This document shows positions 17,162 to 24,570 of a stretch of 64,000 bases of DNA, piece after piece. The notes under the pieces were generated by a model. It made no database searches, was not told the DNA's origin, and saw only the letters and a list, made by a program, of their open reading frames with translations. Origin of the DNA: Croceicoccus sp. YJ47 (GTDB taxonomy: Bacteria > Pseudomonadota > Alphaproteobacteria > Sphingomonadales > Sphingomonadaceae). The number at the start of each line of letters is the position of its first letter. The first letter of the stretch is position 1. A program made the translations under genes and the position numbers. The stretch spans positions 2,716,501-2,780,500 of the forward strand of contig NZ_CP067087.1 in the NCBI RefSeq assembly GCF_016745095.1, given 5' to 3'.

Positions 17162-18244
17162 TCACAGCGCATTGTCGGCCGCCATCTGCATGAAGCTGTC
17201 GTCGAAACGCAGCGTCACGTTCTGCGCATTGCCGAGCGTCTTGCCGCCGGGGAATGCCATGCCGACCGCATCGGCGGAACGTGCGCCCTGACCGAACAGC
17301 CCCTGGGAAAAGCTGAAATCGCGCACCCGCTGCATCGTCTTGACCAGCGCGGGCCAACGCGCCGCGGCGACGCCGGCCTGCGGCGTGTCGTAGAGGAACG
17401 TCGTGGCGAGCTGTCCCTCGAACACCTCCGGCGTGGTGCCCGCCATCTTGGCCATGGCATCGCGGGCGGCCTTGCCCTCGGCGTCCTGCCGCTTCATCAG
17501 GGCCATCGTCTCGTACCAGATTCCGGCCAGCGCCTTGCCGAGGTTCGGATTGGATTTCAGCGTGGTCGTATCGACCACCAGCAGGTCGAGAATCTCGCCC
17601 GGAATATCGGACGAGCTGAACACCATGTTGGTGCCGGGCGTGTCCTTCATCGTGGAAAGCTGCGGGTTCCAGGCCACGGCGGCCTTGATCTCGGGCGCGG
17701 TGAAGGCACCGGCGATGTCCGCATCCGCCGTGTTGATCGTGTTGACCGCCGTCATCGGCAGGCCCGCCGTTTCCAGCCCGCGCGCCAGCAGGTAATGCGA
17801 CACCGACAATTCGACGAGATGCACGTCCTTGCCCCGGATCGCGCCGAGCCGGTCATTACCCTTGAGCAATATGCCGTCGTTGCCGTTCGAATAATCGCCG
17901 ATGATGACGGCGGTGGTATCCTTGCCCCCCGCGGCGGGAATGGTGAGCGCGTCCATGTTCGCGACCGTCACGCCGTCGAGCTTGCCGGCGGTGTACTGGT
18001 TCACCGATTCCACGTAATCGTTCACCTGCACGAATTCGATGTCGAGGCCGTATTTGTCGGCCCATTTGTCGACGATCCCGGCCTGCTGTGCATAGGGCCA
18101 AGGCATCCACCCGGCATAGATCGACCAGCCAATGTCGAAATCGGTGCGCGGACCGGCGGGCTCCTCCGGCGACGAACACGAGGCCAGCACGAGGGCACCG
18201 GCAATTGCGACGATGTTCCCCGCGGTACGGATACGGTTGATCAT
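17162..18244 (-). CDS. ABC substrate-binding lipoprotein ('putative urea' NMT1-like)
   Basis: A 360-residue NMT1/SsuA-type periplasmic binding protein. The signal peptide ends in the lipobox LASC (Cys near residue 23), so it should be anchored in a membrane. The mature part begins FDIGWSIYAGWMPWPYAQQAG and contains KYGLDIEFVQVNDYVESVNQY, typical of family members in urea/guanidine carboxylase loci. The start ATG 18244 has an AAGGAG ribosome site 8 bases upstream; the longer upstream frame has none. It is the first gene of the minus-strand nitrogen operon, and operator candidate B lies 59-86 bases upstream. The ligand is inferred to be a small guanidino or urea compound. Confidence 0.9.
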   Translation of the reverse strand: MINRIRTAGNIVAIAGALVLASCSSPEEPAGPRTDFDIGWSIYAGWMPWPYAQQAGIVDKWADKYGLDIEFVQVNDYVESVNQYTAGKLDGVTVANMDALTIPAAGGKDTTAVIIGDYSNGNDGILLKGNDRLGAIRGKDVHLVELSVSHYLLARGLETAGLPMTAVNTINTADADIAGAFTAPEIKAAVAWNPQLSTMKDTPGTNMVFSSSDIPGEILDLLVVDTTTLKSNPNLGKALAGIWYETMALMKRQDAEGKAARDAMAKMAGTTPEVFEGQLATTFLYDTPQAGVAAARWPALVKTMQRVRDFSFSQGLFGQGARSADAVGMAFPGGKTLGNAQNVTLRFDDSFMQMAADNAL

Positions 18245-18302
18245 GATTCGTCTCCTTTCGCGCTTGCAGCATTGCGCGATCGCGCGGGCTTGTCCATGCC
18301 AA

Positions 18303-18330
18303 ATATTACTGTTGATCGTATTCGTAATAT
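18303..18330. promoter_or_regulatory. Operator candidate B between divergent ABC and MBL operons
   Basis: TATTACT (18304-18310) and CGTAATA (18323-18329) with a 12-base spacer; outer A/T bases extend the symmetry. It lies 59 bases upstream of the binding-protein start (minus strand) and 124 bases upstream of the MBL protein start (plus strand), so it could control both operons. It has one mismatch from site A. Confidence 0.65.
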
Positions 18331-18453
18331 CGGTATAGTCCTCGTCACATGCGGCGCTTTGGCAAGAGAGCGCCGCGTGCGATGTCCGGGGAGGGGGCGT
18401 CTTGAAACGGCATGCGTTCAACGCCGCCCGCGCGGCGGTTCGAAAGGATGACG

Positions 18454-19542
18454 ATGCCCCAGACCGATACGGCAAAGCCGATCACGACGACCATCGTGGA
18501 ATCGACCGCGACACGCGCCTATCCCAATGGCAATCCCGATCTTCCCTACAACCGCGCGGCGGTGCGCAACACCGACAGCGCCGTCCCGCGCCCGCCCCGC
18601 GCGCCGGTCATGCACGATTACGCTTGCGACGGGCCGGCCCCGGGACAGATCGCGTTTCGCTGGATCCACGGCTCCAACATTGCGGCGAAGAATCAGGATC
18701 CGCGCGTTCATGTCCTGCAATATAACGAGGACAGCTTCATCCTGCGGCAGAATGTCTGCGTCCATTGGGAGGCGCCGTTCACCTATCTGCTGTTCGGCAA
18801 TGCCGGCGCGCTGCTCATCGATACCGGGGCGACCGCCAACGCCGCGCATTATCCGCTGCGCAAGACCGTCGATGCCGTGATCGAACGCTGGGCGCAGGCG
18901 CGTGGGCGGCGGCGGGTGCCGCTCACCATCGCGCTGACCTCTGGTGAGGATGTCGCGCAGAACCAGGGCCTGAAACAATTCGCCGGGCGCGCCGATACGA
19001 CGATCGTCCCGCCGCCCTTCGCCGCGATGAAGGGGCATTACGGACTCGCCGAAAACTGGCCCGGCGGGTCGGCGGCCATCGACCTCGGCGACCGGGTCAT
19101 CACCGTCCTGCCGACGCCCGGCGCGCATCGCGACGGGGTCAGCTTTTACGATCCCTATACCGATTTCCTGTTTACCGGCGACCTCCTCTATCCCGGCAAG
19201 ATCAACATCGGCAACGATCGCGATTTTGTCGCCTCGCTCGAACGTCTGTCCGCGTTTGCCGGCAGTCAGCCGGTGAAATGGGTGATGGGCGGCCATGTCG
19301 AGATGATGTTCGTGCCGGGCCGCTATTACCCGCGCTTCGCCACGTTCAAGCCGTATGAGCGGGTTTTGCAGATGGAGCCCGCGCTCATTGACGAGGCGCT
19401 GACCCACGCGCGGGCGGTGCAGGGGCGGGACACGATGCTGATCCGGCCCGATTTCGTGCTGATGAACGGGGTCAGCCCGGATCAGCGCACGTCCAACTGG
19501 CCCGAGGGCGTGCCGAAGATCAATCCGCCGCACCCGTTCTGA
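18454..19542 (+). CDS. Metallo-beta-lactamase-fold protein lacking the HxHxDH motif
   Basis: A 362-residue protein without a signal peptide. It is clearly related to the next gene product: both share YNE-x3-ILRQN, EAPF, LxFGN and LL(I/L)D followed by G. At the place of the zinc-binding SHLHADH of its neighbour it has TSGEDVAQN (162-170), so the first metal site is absent, while later MBL elements persist (TPGAHRDG, FTGDLLYPGK, MGGHVEMM). It may be a non-catalytic partner of its paralogue, or bind metal differently. The start at 18454 has GAAAGG 7-8 bases upstream; the ATG two codons earlier is too close to that site. It heads the plus-strand operon, 30 bases before the next gene. Confidence 0.8.
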   Translation: MPQTDTAKPITTTIVESTATRAYPNGNPDLPYNRAAVRNTDSAVPRPPRAPVMHDYACDGPAPGQIAFRWIHGSNIAAKNQDPRVHVLQYNEDSFILRQNVCVHWEAPFTYLLFGNAGALLIDTGATANAAHYPLRKTVDAVIERWAQARGRRRVPLTIALTSGEDVAQNQGLKQFAGRADTTIVPPPFAAMKGHYGLAENWPGGSAAIDLGDRVITVLPTPGAHRDGVSFYDPYTDFLFTGDLLYPGKINIGNDRDFVASLERLSAFAGSQPVKWVMGGHVEMMFVPGRYYPRFATFKPYERVLQMEPALIDEALTHARAVQGRDTMLIRPDFVLMNGVSPDQRTSNWPEGVPKINPPHPF

Positions 19543-19572
19543 ACGCCATTGCCCGCACGAAAGGATCCGCCG

Positions 19573-20574
19573 ATGGATCGTCGCACCTTCCTTGCCTATA
19601 ACGCCGCCGCGGCCGTGCCGCTCACCATTGCCGGAAAGGCGTATGGCGCGAGTGTTTCGCATGACGGCCCGCCGGTGAATTTCACCGTCGACGGCCCCGC
19701 ACCGGGGGCATTTCCCGACCGCTGGATCTGCGGATCGCCGTCCGCGATGGACAACACCGATCCCCCGATTCAGGTACACTGGTATAACGAGCACACCGCG
19801 ATCCTGCGGCAGAACAAGGCCTATAGCTACGAAGCGCCGTTCGCCCCGCTCTATTTCGGGAACGACAGGGTGCTGCTGCTCGACGAGGGCTACGTCCAGC
19901 TTCGCAACGATTGCGATTACCGCGCCGTCGTCGACGATTGCATCGAACAATGGTGCCGCCGCAACCGCCGCAATCCGGCCGCGATGGAACTGCTCGTCGC
20001 GTTCAGCCATCTGCACGCCGACCATTACGCCGCGGTCAATCAGTTCGCCGACCGCCCGAATACGCGATACATGGGCCTCACCCACGAAGAAATGCTGGGT
20101 TTCTGGGGGATGACGAATTTTCCCGAAGAGCGCGTGACGCTCGACCTCGGCGGGCGGGAGATCCTTATCTGGGGCTCGCCCGGCCACGTGATTTCGGAAT
20201 TCGCCTATTACGACAGCTATACGCAGATCCTCTATACCGGCGACATGTTCTATCGCGGGCGCTGCTACATCAGCTTCTGGGAGCCGTGGTTCGACAGCAT
20301 GAAGCGGCTGATCGATTTTTGCGACACGCACCCGGTCGCGCATGTGATGGGCTGCCATGTCGAAATGAGCGAGACGGGCGAGGATTACCCCTACGGTCTC
20401 ACCTATCAACCGGATGAGGCGCCGGTGCAGATGACCGTCGCACAGCTTCGCGAAACCTACGAATATGCGAAGGGGATTACCGAGCCCGGCATCTATTTCA
20501 CCGGCACGGTGTACCTGTGCAACCAGTCGCGCAGCACGACGACCATCGACCGCTACCCCTATCGCTACGAATGA
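19573..20574 (+). CDS. Metallo-beta-lactamase-fold hydrolase, Tat-type leader
   Basis: A 333-residue protein with an N-terminus MDRRTFLAYNAAAAVPLTIAG, a twin-arginine (RRTFL) leader suggesting folded export to the periplasm. The metal motif SHLHADH is at 145-151 (His146, His148, Asp150, His151). Further ligands are probably in SPGHVIS, YTGDMFYRG and MGCHVEMSE. It is the catalytically complete partner of the upstream paralogue. The start ATG 19573 has AAAGG 9 bases upstream; the earlier ATG (19549) was rejected because it would bury the Tat leader. The substrate is unknown. Its place in the island suggests a step on the imported compound before the inner-membrane transporter, which is speculative. 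Confidence 0.82.
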   Translation: MDRRTFLAYNAAAAVPLTIAGKAYGASVSHDGPPVNFTVDGPAPGAFPDRWICGSPSAMDNTDPPIQVHWYNEHTAILRQNKAYSYEAPFAPLYFGNDRVLLLDEGYVQLRNDCDYRAVVDDCIEQWCRRNRRNPAAMELLVAFSHLHADHYAAVNQFADRPNTRYMGLTHEEMLGFWGMTNFPEERVTLDLGGREILIWGSPGHVISEFAYYDSYTQILYTGDMFYRGRCYISFWEPWFDSMKRLIDFCDTHPVAHVMGCHVEMSETGEDYPYGLTYQPDEAPVQMTVAQLRETYEYAKGITEPGIYFTGTVYLCNQSRSTTTIDRYPYRYE

Positions 20575-20604
20575 TGCGCGCTGGCGCGAAGACAGGAGAT
20601 TTGC

Positions 20605-21540
20605 ATGAAACGCACCATGGTGACCGCCGCCCTGTTCGCCGCGACGACAGGATGCGTAACGACAGGCGCGCCCGGCCCGGACGCCGCACCAGCTTTGGTC
20701 GAACGGGAATTGAGCGTGCCCGGCTTTGCCGATTTCCTCGCCGTCGATGGCGATACGGTCTGGGTCACGAATGACGGGCGGGTCGAGCAATGGTCGCGCA
20801 CGGAAAAGCTTGCCAGCGTGACCGTGCCGCGCCCGTGCGGGACGATGGCGGTGGCGGCGGGATCGCTCTGGGTCGCGAATTGCCCCGATGCCAATCTCTA
20901 CCGCATCGACACCGCGACCGCGACGGTGGAGCAGATGATCGCGACCGGCATCGCCAATCCCAAGGGCGAAACGAATGTCGTTGCCGGCGCAGGATCCGTC
21001 TGGGTGCCGAGCGCGGCGAGCGGCGAAATCGCGCGGCTCGATCCCGAAACGGGCGCGATCGTCGCACGCATTCCGGTCAATCCCGGCACGTTCTTCCTCG
21101 CCTACGGGCATGACGCGCTCTGGGCGGTGAGCAGCGATGCCCGCACGTTGCAGAAGATCGACCCCGACAGCAATGCGGTCGTCGGCACCGTCGCGCTCGG
21201 GCTGCAGCCCGGCTTCCTCGCCGCGGGGGAGGGGGCCGTCTGGGTGCAGGAACAGGGCGACGGCACGGTCGCGCGCGTCGACCCCGCAACGCTCGCCATC
21301 ACCGACAGGGTGAAGGTCGGCGAGACGCTGGCCTATGGCGATATCGACGTGGGCGGCGGGCTGGTCTGGCTCCGCACGACGGAGGACCAGGTGTTCGCCG
21401 TCATCGATCCGGTGACCATGAACGTGACTGCTCGCCTCGGCGAACCGGCGGGCAGCGGGGCGATCCGCTACACCCCCGATGGCGTATGGACCAGCGCCCA
21501 CGACAATCAGACGCTTTCCTGGTGGAGCAGGCCGGACTGA
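20605..21540 (+). CDS. Vgb/YncE-like beta-propeller lipoprotein
   Basis: A 311-residue protein with a short signal peptide ending TTGC (a weak lipobox with Cys at 17). At least six repeats of about 42 residues follow, each with a VWV(T/A/P) strand and an (A/L)xID(P/T) strand, for example DTVWVTN, SLWVANCP, SVWVPSA, ALWAVSS, AVWVQEQ and LVWLRTT. This is the pattern of streptogramin-lyase/YncE-type propellers. Catalytic residues cannot be assigned; it could bind a ligand or partner in the periplasm. A good ribosome site (AGGAG) precedes ATG 20605. It is the third gene of the MBL operon, with a 30-base gap. Confidence 0.82.
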   Translation: MKRTMVTAALFAATTGCVTTGAPGPDAAPALVERELSVPGFADFLAVDGDTVWVTNDGRVEQWSRTEKLASVTVPRPCGTMAVAAGSLWVANCPDANLYRIDTATATVEQMIATGIANPKGETNVVAGAGSVWVPSAASGEIARLDPETGAIVARIPVNPGTFFLAYGHDALWAVSSDARTLQKIDPDSNAVVGTVALGLQPGFLAAGEGAVWVQEQGDGTVARVDPATLAITDRVKVGETLAYGDIDVGGGLVWLRTTEDQVFAVIDPVTMNVTARLGEPAGSGAIRYTPDGVWTSAHDNQTLSWWSRPD

Positions 21541-21663
21541 ACCCCCGGAAATTCCGGTTCGCGGCGCGATGCACTTTGCAATTCTGTCGGGTAACCCCCG
21601 GTTTTGCATCGGTTAATGTCGCGCCCGGTCATCGAGGCATTCGTTACCGTGCATTTCACAAAT

Positions 21664-21689
21664 TAATACGCTTGACGCATTTCGTAATA
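21664..21689. promoter_or_regulatory. Operator candidate C upstream of the TonB receptor
   Basis: TAATACG (21664-21670) and CGTAATA (21683-21689) with the same 12-base spacer as sites A and B; one mismatch in the left arm. The region is locally AT-rich, in contrast to flanking DNA. It would bring the small ORF and the TonB receptor under the NikR-like regulator. Confidence 0.6.
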
Positions 21690-21749
21690 TCTGTAGCGTA
21701 TCGAGAGACGCCGCAAGAGCGTCTGACCGAGAGCGAGAGGATCCACCCG

Positions 21750-21767
21750 GCCGGGCATATGCCCGGC
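21750..21767. repeat. 18-base perfect palindrome in the TonB leader
   Basis: GCCGGGCAT followed by ATGCCCGGC, with no spacer. It lies 60 bases after operator C and 8 bases before the ribosome site of the small ORF. As RNA the arms could form a 7-bp stem with a 4-base loop in the 5' leader; as DNA it could be a dimeric protein site. No T tract follows, so it is not a classical terminator. Confidence 0.5.
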
Positions 21768-21785
21768 TTGATACGGAGGTTTCTC

Positions 21786-21992
21786 GTGCATCTGCCCGAT
21801 CAGAAAAATTCCGCATCCCTTGCCCATCCCCGCGCCGCCGGGCTGTTCGCGCCCGCCGCGCGGCAGGCGGACCGGCGCGGCCATCGTCCGCCGTCTGCGT
21901 CCGCTCCACCGCGGTCTGCCGCCGGGCTGATGCGGGCGGCGCGAACGGCGGCACGTGCCCTGTTCCGGGCGCGCGTTGCGGCACGCGGATGA
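21786..21992 (+). CDS. Possible small basic protein (68 aa) ahead of the TonB receptor
   Basis: A GTG-started ORF with GGAGG six bases upstream, encoding 68 residues rich in Ala and Arg (begins with HLPDQKNSASLAH, ends in ALFRARVAARG). It has no signal peptide or known domain. The composition is close to what random GC-rich frames give, so the ribosome site and its place between operator C and the receptor are the only support. It could be a leader peptide or a false ORF. Confidence 0.3.
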   Translation: MHLPDQKNSASLAHPRAAGLFAPAARQADRRGHRPPSASAPPRSAAGLMRAARTAARALFRARVAARG

Positions 21993-22095
21993 CGACCGGC
22001 TGCCCTGCCATGACGGAACGCGGGGCGGTCCCTTTCTACACCAATCATCGACGCGCGATCGCGCGCGGGATCTTACACCTGACAGGGGGAAAACC

Positions 22096-24528
22096 ATGAC
22101 CAAACGCCAGACCTTCAGATCCGCCCTTCTTTCGGCGACCGTGCTCGCCATGGCGGGCCACGCCGCCCACGCCTCGGCACAGGATGCAAACGCGGGCACG
22201 ATGATCAACGAACCGGCGGGCGATACCTATGCCGATACGATCGACGGCGCGATCGTCGTGACCGGCACCCGGCGCAGCACCACGATTCAGGACACGCCGA
22301 TCAATATTTCCGCCATCGATGCAGAGGAGCTCGCCAGCAAGCAGATCGAGGATGTCCGCGACATCGCCGATTTCACGCCCGGCATGACCATTTCGGACAC
22401 CGGGCCGGGATCGACGGGTTCGATCGTGCTGCGCGGGCTGAATGCGTCGGGGGTCGACGATTTCGGTGCGGGCTATGACGATTCGCTGGGCATTTATCTC
22501 GGCGAAGTGCCGCTGTTCTACGATTTCAAGCTGATCGATATCGACCGCGTCGAAACCCTGCTCGGCCCGCAGGGCACGTTGTACGGTCTGGGCACGCTGG
22601 CCGGTGCGATCCGCTATATCCCCAACCGCCCCGATGTCACCGGATTCGAGGGTGAGTTCCACGGCCGCGCCTATGCCAAGAGCCACAGCGATGATTTTGG
22701 CTACCAGGCCGACGGCATGGTCAACATTCCCATCGTGCGCGATCACGTCGCGTTTCGTTCGGCGACCGGTTACTATTTCGATCCCGGTTTCATCGATTAT
22801 CCGCTGCTGGTGCAGGAACCGGGCGTGTCATTGCCGCAGCCGGACGGGCCCAATGGCGTCACGCAGGAAGGCTTTGCCGAAAACCTGCGCCGTGCAGAAG
22901 ATCTGAACTTCGAGCGGACGTTCACCACGCGCAACCAGCTTCTGTTCCAGACGACTGAGGATCTGAAACTCATCCTCACCTACGCCTATCAGAAGACGGA
23001 TACCGACGGCGCACAGGCGAACAGCTTTGGCGTGCTGGGCACCGGGCGCTATGAAAACGCGAGCCGCTTTATCGAGCCGATCTCCCGCAATGCGCATCTG
23101 GCGAGTGCGGAGGTCAATGCGAATATCGGCGATTTCGTCGATATCGTCGCGACCGGCGCCTATACCGAGGTGAATTTCGAAGGGCAGGCCGATGTGACCG
23201 ATCTGCTGCTCGATCTCGACTACGATTACGAGCTCTTTCCCGCGTTCGCCGGCTACACCGAATCGATCAACGAGCGAAAGCAGAAGAACGCCGAGATCCG
23301 CTTCGTCTCCAGCCACGGCGGCCCCTTGAGCTGGGTGCTCGGCGGGTTCTTCAACGAGAACAAGTATCAGAGCGATTATGCCGAACGCGTTCCCAACCAC
23401 CCCTGGGTCGGGCCGGACAATCCCGAGGCGCTCGAATATGTGAGCTACATCACCTCCGAGGTTACGGAAAAGGCGGTCTTCGGCGAAGCGACGCTCGAAA
23501 TCACGCCGGAATTTCAGGTTACGGCCGGCACGCGATATTTCGACTACGAGTCGGAGATTTCGGGTGCGGCCGCGCTCCCGCTGCTCGGCGATCCGCTCAG
23601 CCCTTACGACCTGCTTACCAATGGCGGGCAGGCCGGGCAGGATGGCTGGGTCTGGAAATTCAACAGCAGCTACGAATTCACGCCCGACCTCATGGTCTAC
23701 GGCACGTATAGCAAGGGCTATCGCATTGGCGGGCCGAACCGCGTCGCGCCGTGCCCCGCCGATATTCAGCCCGGACAGCAGATCATCTGCGCGCTTCCGG
23801 ACGAGCTGCAATACGGCCCGGACACGACGAAGAACCTGGAACTGGGCGTTCGCACGCAATTGTTCGACCGGATGCTGTCGCTCAATTTGAACGTGTTCCA
23901 GATCAAGTGGGATGGCATCCAGGTGGATTCCGCCACGCTCTATGGCGCGACCGGCATCACGGTGAACGGCGGCAAAGCCAAGTCCGAAGGGTTCGAAGCC
24001 TCGTTTCAGCTTCGCCCGGTGCGCGGCCTGTCGATCCAGGGGAATTACTCCTACACCGATGCGCGGCTGACCGAGGATATTCCCGGCATCCTGACCATTC
24101 GCGAGACGCCGGGCGATTATTCGAACCGTTTCGTACAGCTCGATGCGATGGACGGCGACCGGCTGCCCGGATCGGCGAAGAATGCGGGCAGCATCGGCGC
24201 CACCTACGTACAGCCTTTGGTGAGCGGCGATCTCATCGCGAACTGGACCACGGTGTATCGCGGCGACGTGGTGTCGCGGCTGGGATGGGAGCGGGCCTAT
24301 GGCGAGCTGATCCCGAGCTATGTCACGCATCGCGCCCGGCTCACCTACGATACCGACAGGTTCAGCATCGGCCTGTTCGCGAACAACATCTTCGATGAAT
24401 ATGCCATCGTGTCGGTCGCGAACGACCGGTCGCGCATCGGTATCAACGATGGCGTCGCCGTGCGCTATTACCGCCAGGTCGTGCTCAATCCCCGGACCGT
24501 CGGGATCGAGGGCCGGGTGAAGTTCTGA
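22096..24528 (+). CDS. TonB-dependent outer-membrane receptor
   Basis: An 810-residue receptor with a signal peptide (residues 1-31, ending in HASAQ). A TonB-box-like DGAIVVTGTRR starts near 52 and is followed by a plug domain (DTPINISAIDAEELASKQI, LRGLNASG, VETLLGPQGTLYG). A 22-strand barrel ends in the typical C-terminal Phe (GRVKF). Energy comes from TonB-ExbBD at the inner membrane. The start at 22096 has AGGGGGAA upstream; the longer frame has no signal peptide at its end. The operator upstream suggests it serves uptake of the compound handled by the ABC importer and carboxylase. Helicobacter NikR also controls TonB receptors. The substrate is unknown. Confidence 0.92.
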   Translation: MTKRQTFRSALLSATVLAMAGHAAHASAQDANAGTMINEPAGDTYADTIDGAIVVTGTRRSTTIQDTPINISAIDAEELASKQIEDVRDIADFTPGMTISDTGPGSTGSIVLRGLNASGVDDFGAGYDDSLGIYLGEVPLFYDFKLIDIDRVETLLGPQGTLYGLGTLAGAIRYIPNRPDVTGFEGEFHGRAYAKSHSDDFGYQADGMVNIPIVRDHVAFRSATGYYFDPGFIDYPLLVQEPGVSLPQPDGPNGVTQEGFAENLRRAEDLNFERTFTTRNQLLFQTTEDLKLILTYAYQKTDTDGAQANSFGVLGTGRYENASRFIEPISRNAHLASAEVNANIGDFVDIVATGAYTEVNFEGQADVTDLLLDLDYDYELFPAFAGYTESINERKQKNAEIRFVSSHGGPLSWVLGGFFNENKYQSDYAERVPNHPWVGPDNPEALEYVSYITSEVTEKAVFGEATLEITPEFQVTAGTRYFDYESEISGAAALPLLGDPLSPYDLLTNGGQAGQDGWVWKFNSSYEFTPDLMVYGTYSKGYRIGGPNRVAPCPADIQPGQQIICALPDELQYGPDTTKNLELGVRTQLFDRMLSLNLNVFQIKWDGIQVDSATLYGATGITVNGGKAKSEGFEASFQLRPVRGLSIQGNYSYTDARLTEDIPGILTIRETPGDYSNRFVQLDAMDGDRLPGSAKNAGSIGATYVQPLVSGDLIANWTTVYRGDVVSRLGWERAYGELIPSYVTHRARLTYDTDRFSIGLFANNIFDEYAIVSVANDRSRIGINDGVAVRYYRQVVLNPRTVGIEGRVKF

Positions 24529-24535
24529 TCCGGAT

Positions 24536-24569
24536 GGGCGGGGCGGCGCGTCGGGCGCCGGTCCCGCCC
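24536..24569. terminator. Hairpin between convergent TonB receptor and sulfotransferase genes
   Basis: GGGCGGG (24536-24542) pairs with CCCGCCC (24563-24569), and inside it GGCGC (24545-24549) pairs with GCGCC (24555-24559) around a 5-base loop. It fills the 42-base gap between convergent stops. There is no T tract, but a strong two-part stem at such a junction is likely a two-way transcription stop. Confidence 0.5.
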
Positions 24570-24570
24570 G

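Larger units (their letters stand above)
21541..22095. other. 555-base leader region before the TonB receptor
   Basis: Between the propeller stop and the TonB receptor start this region holds, in order: an interrupted palindrome CCGGAA-A-TTCCGG (21545-21557), operator candidate C (21664-21689), an 18-base perfect palindrome (21750-21767) and a possible 68-codon ORF with a strong ribosome site (21786-21992). The receptor's own site AGGGGG lies just before 22096. I see no guanidine riboswitch consensus or clear terminator. Confidence 0.6.

Noticed and set aside
18245-18453. Guanidine-I (ykkC) riboswitch before the ABC importer
   Set aside because: The conserved ykkC sequence blocks are not seen on either strand in this region or in the TonB leader. 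Only the operator repeat stands out.
18418-21609. A 1063-codon open frame antisense to the MBL/propeller operon
   Set aside because: It has no domain features and covers three real genes with ribosome sites on the plus strand.
21663-22208. A minus-strand ORF over the TonB leader
   Set aside because: It has no ribosome site or protein features and overlaps the receptor start and the operator.
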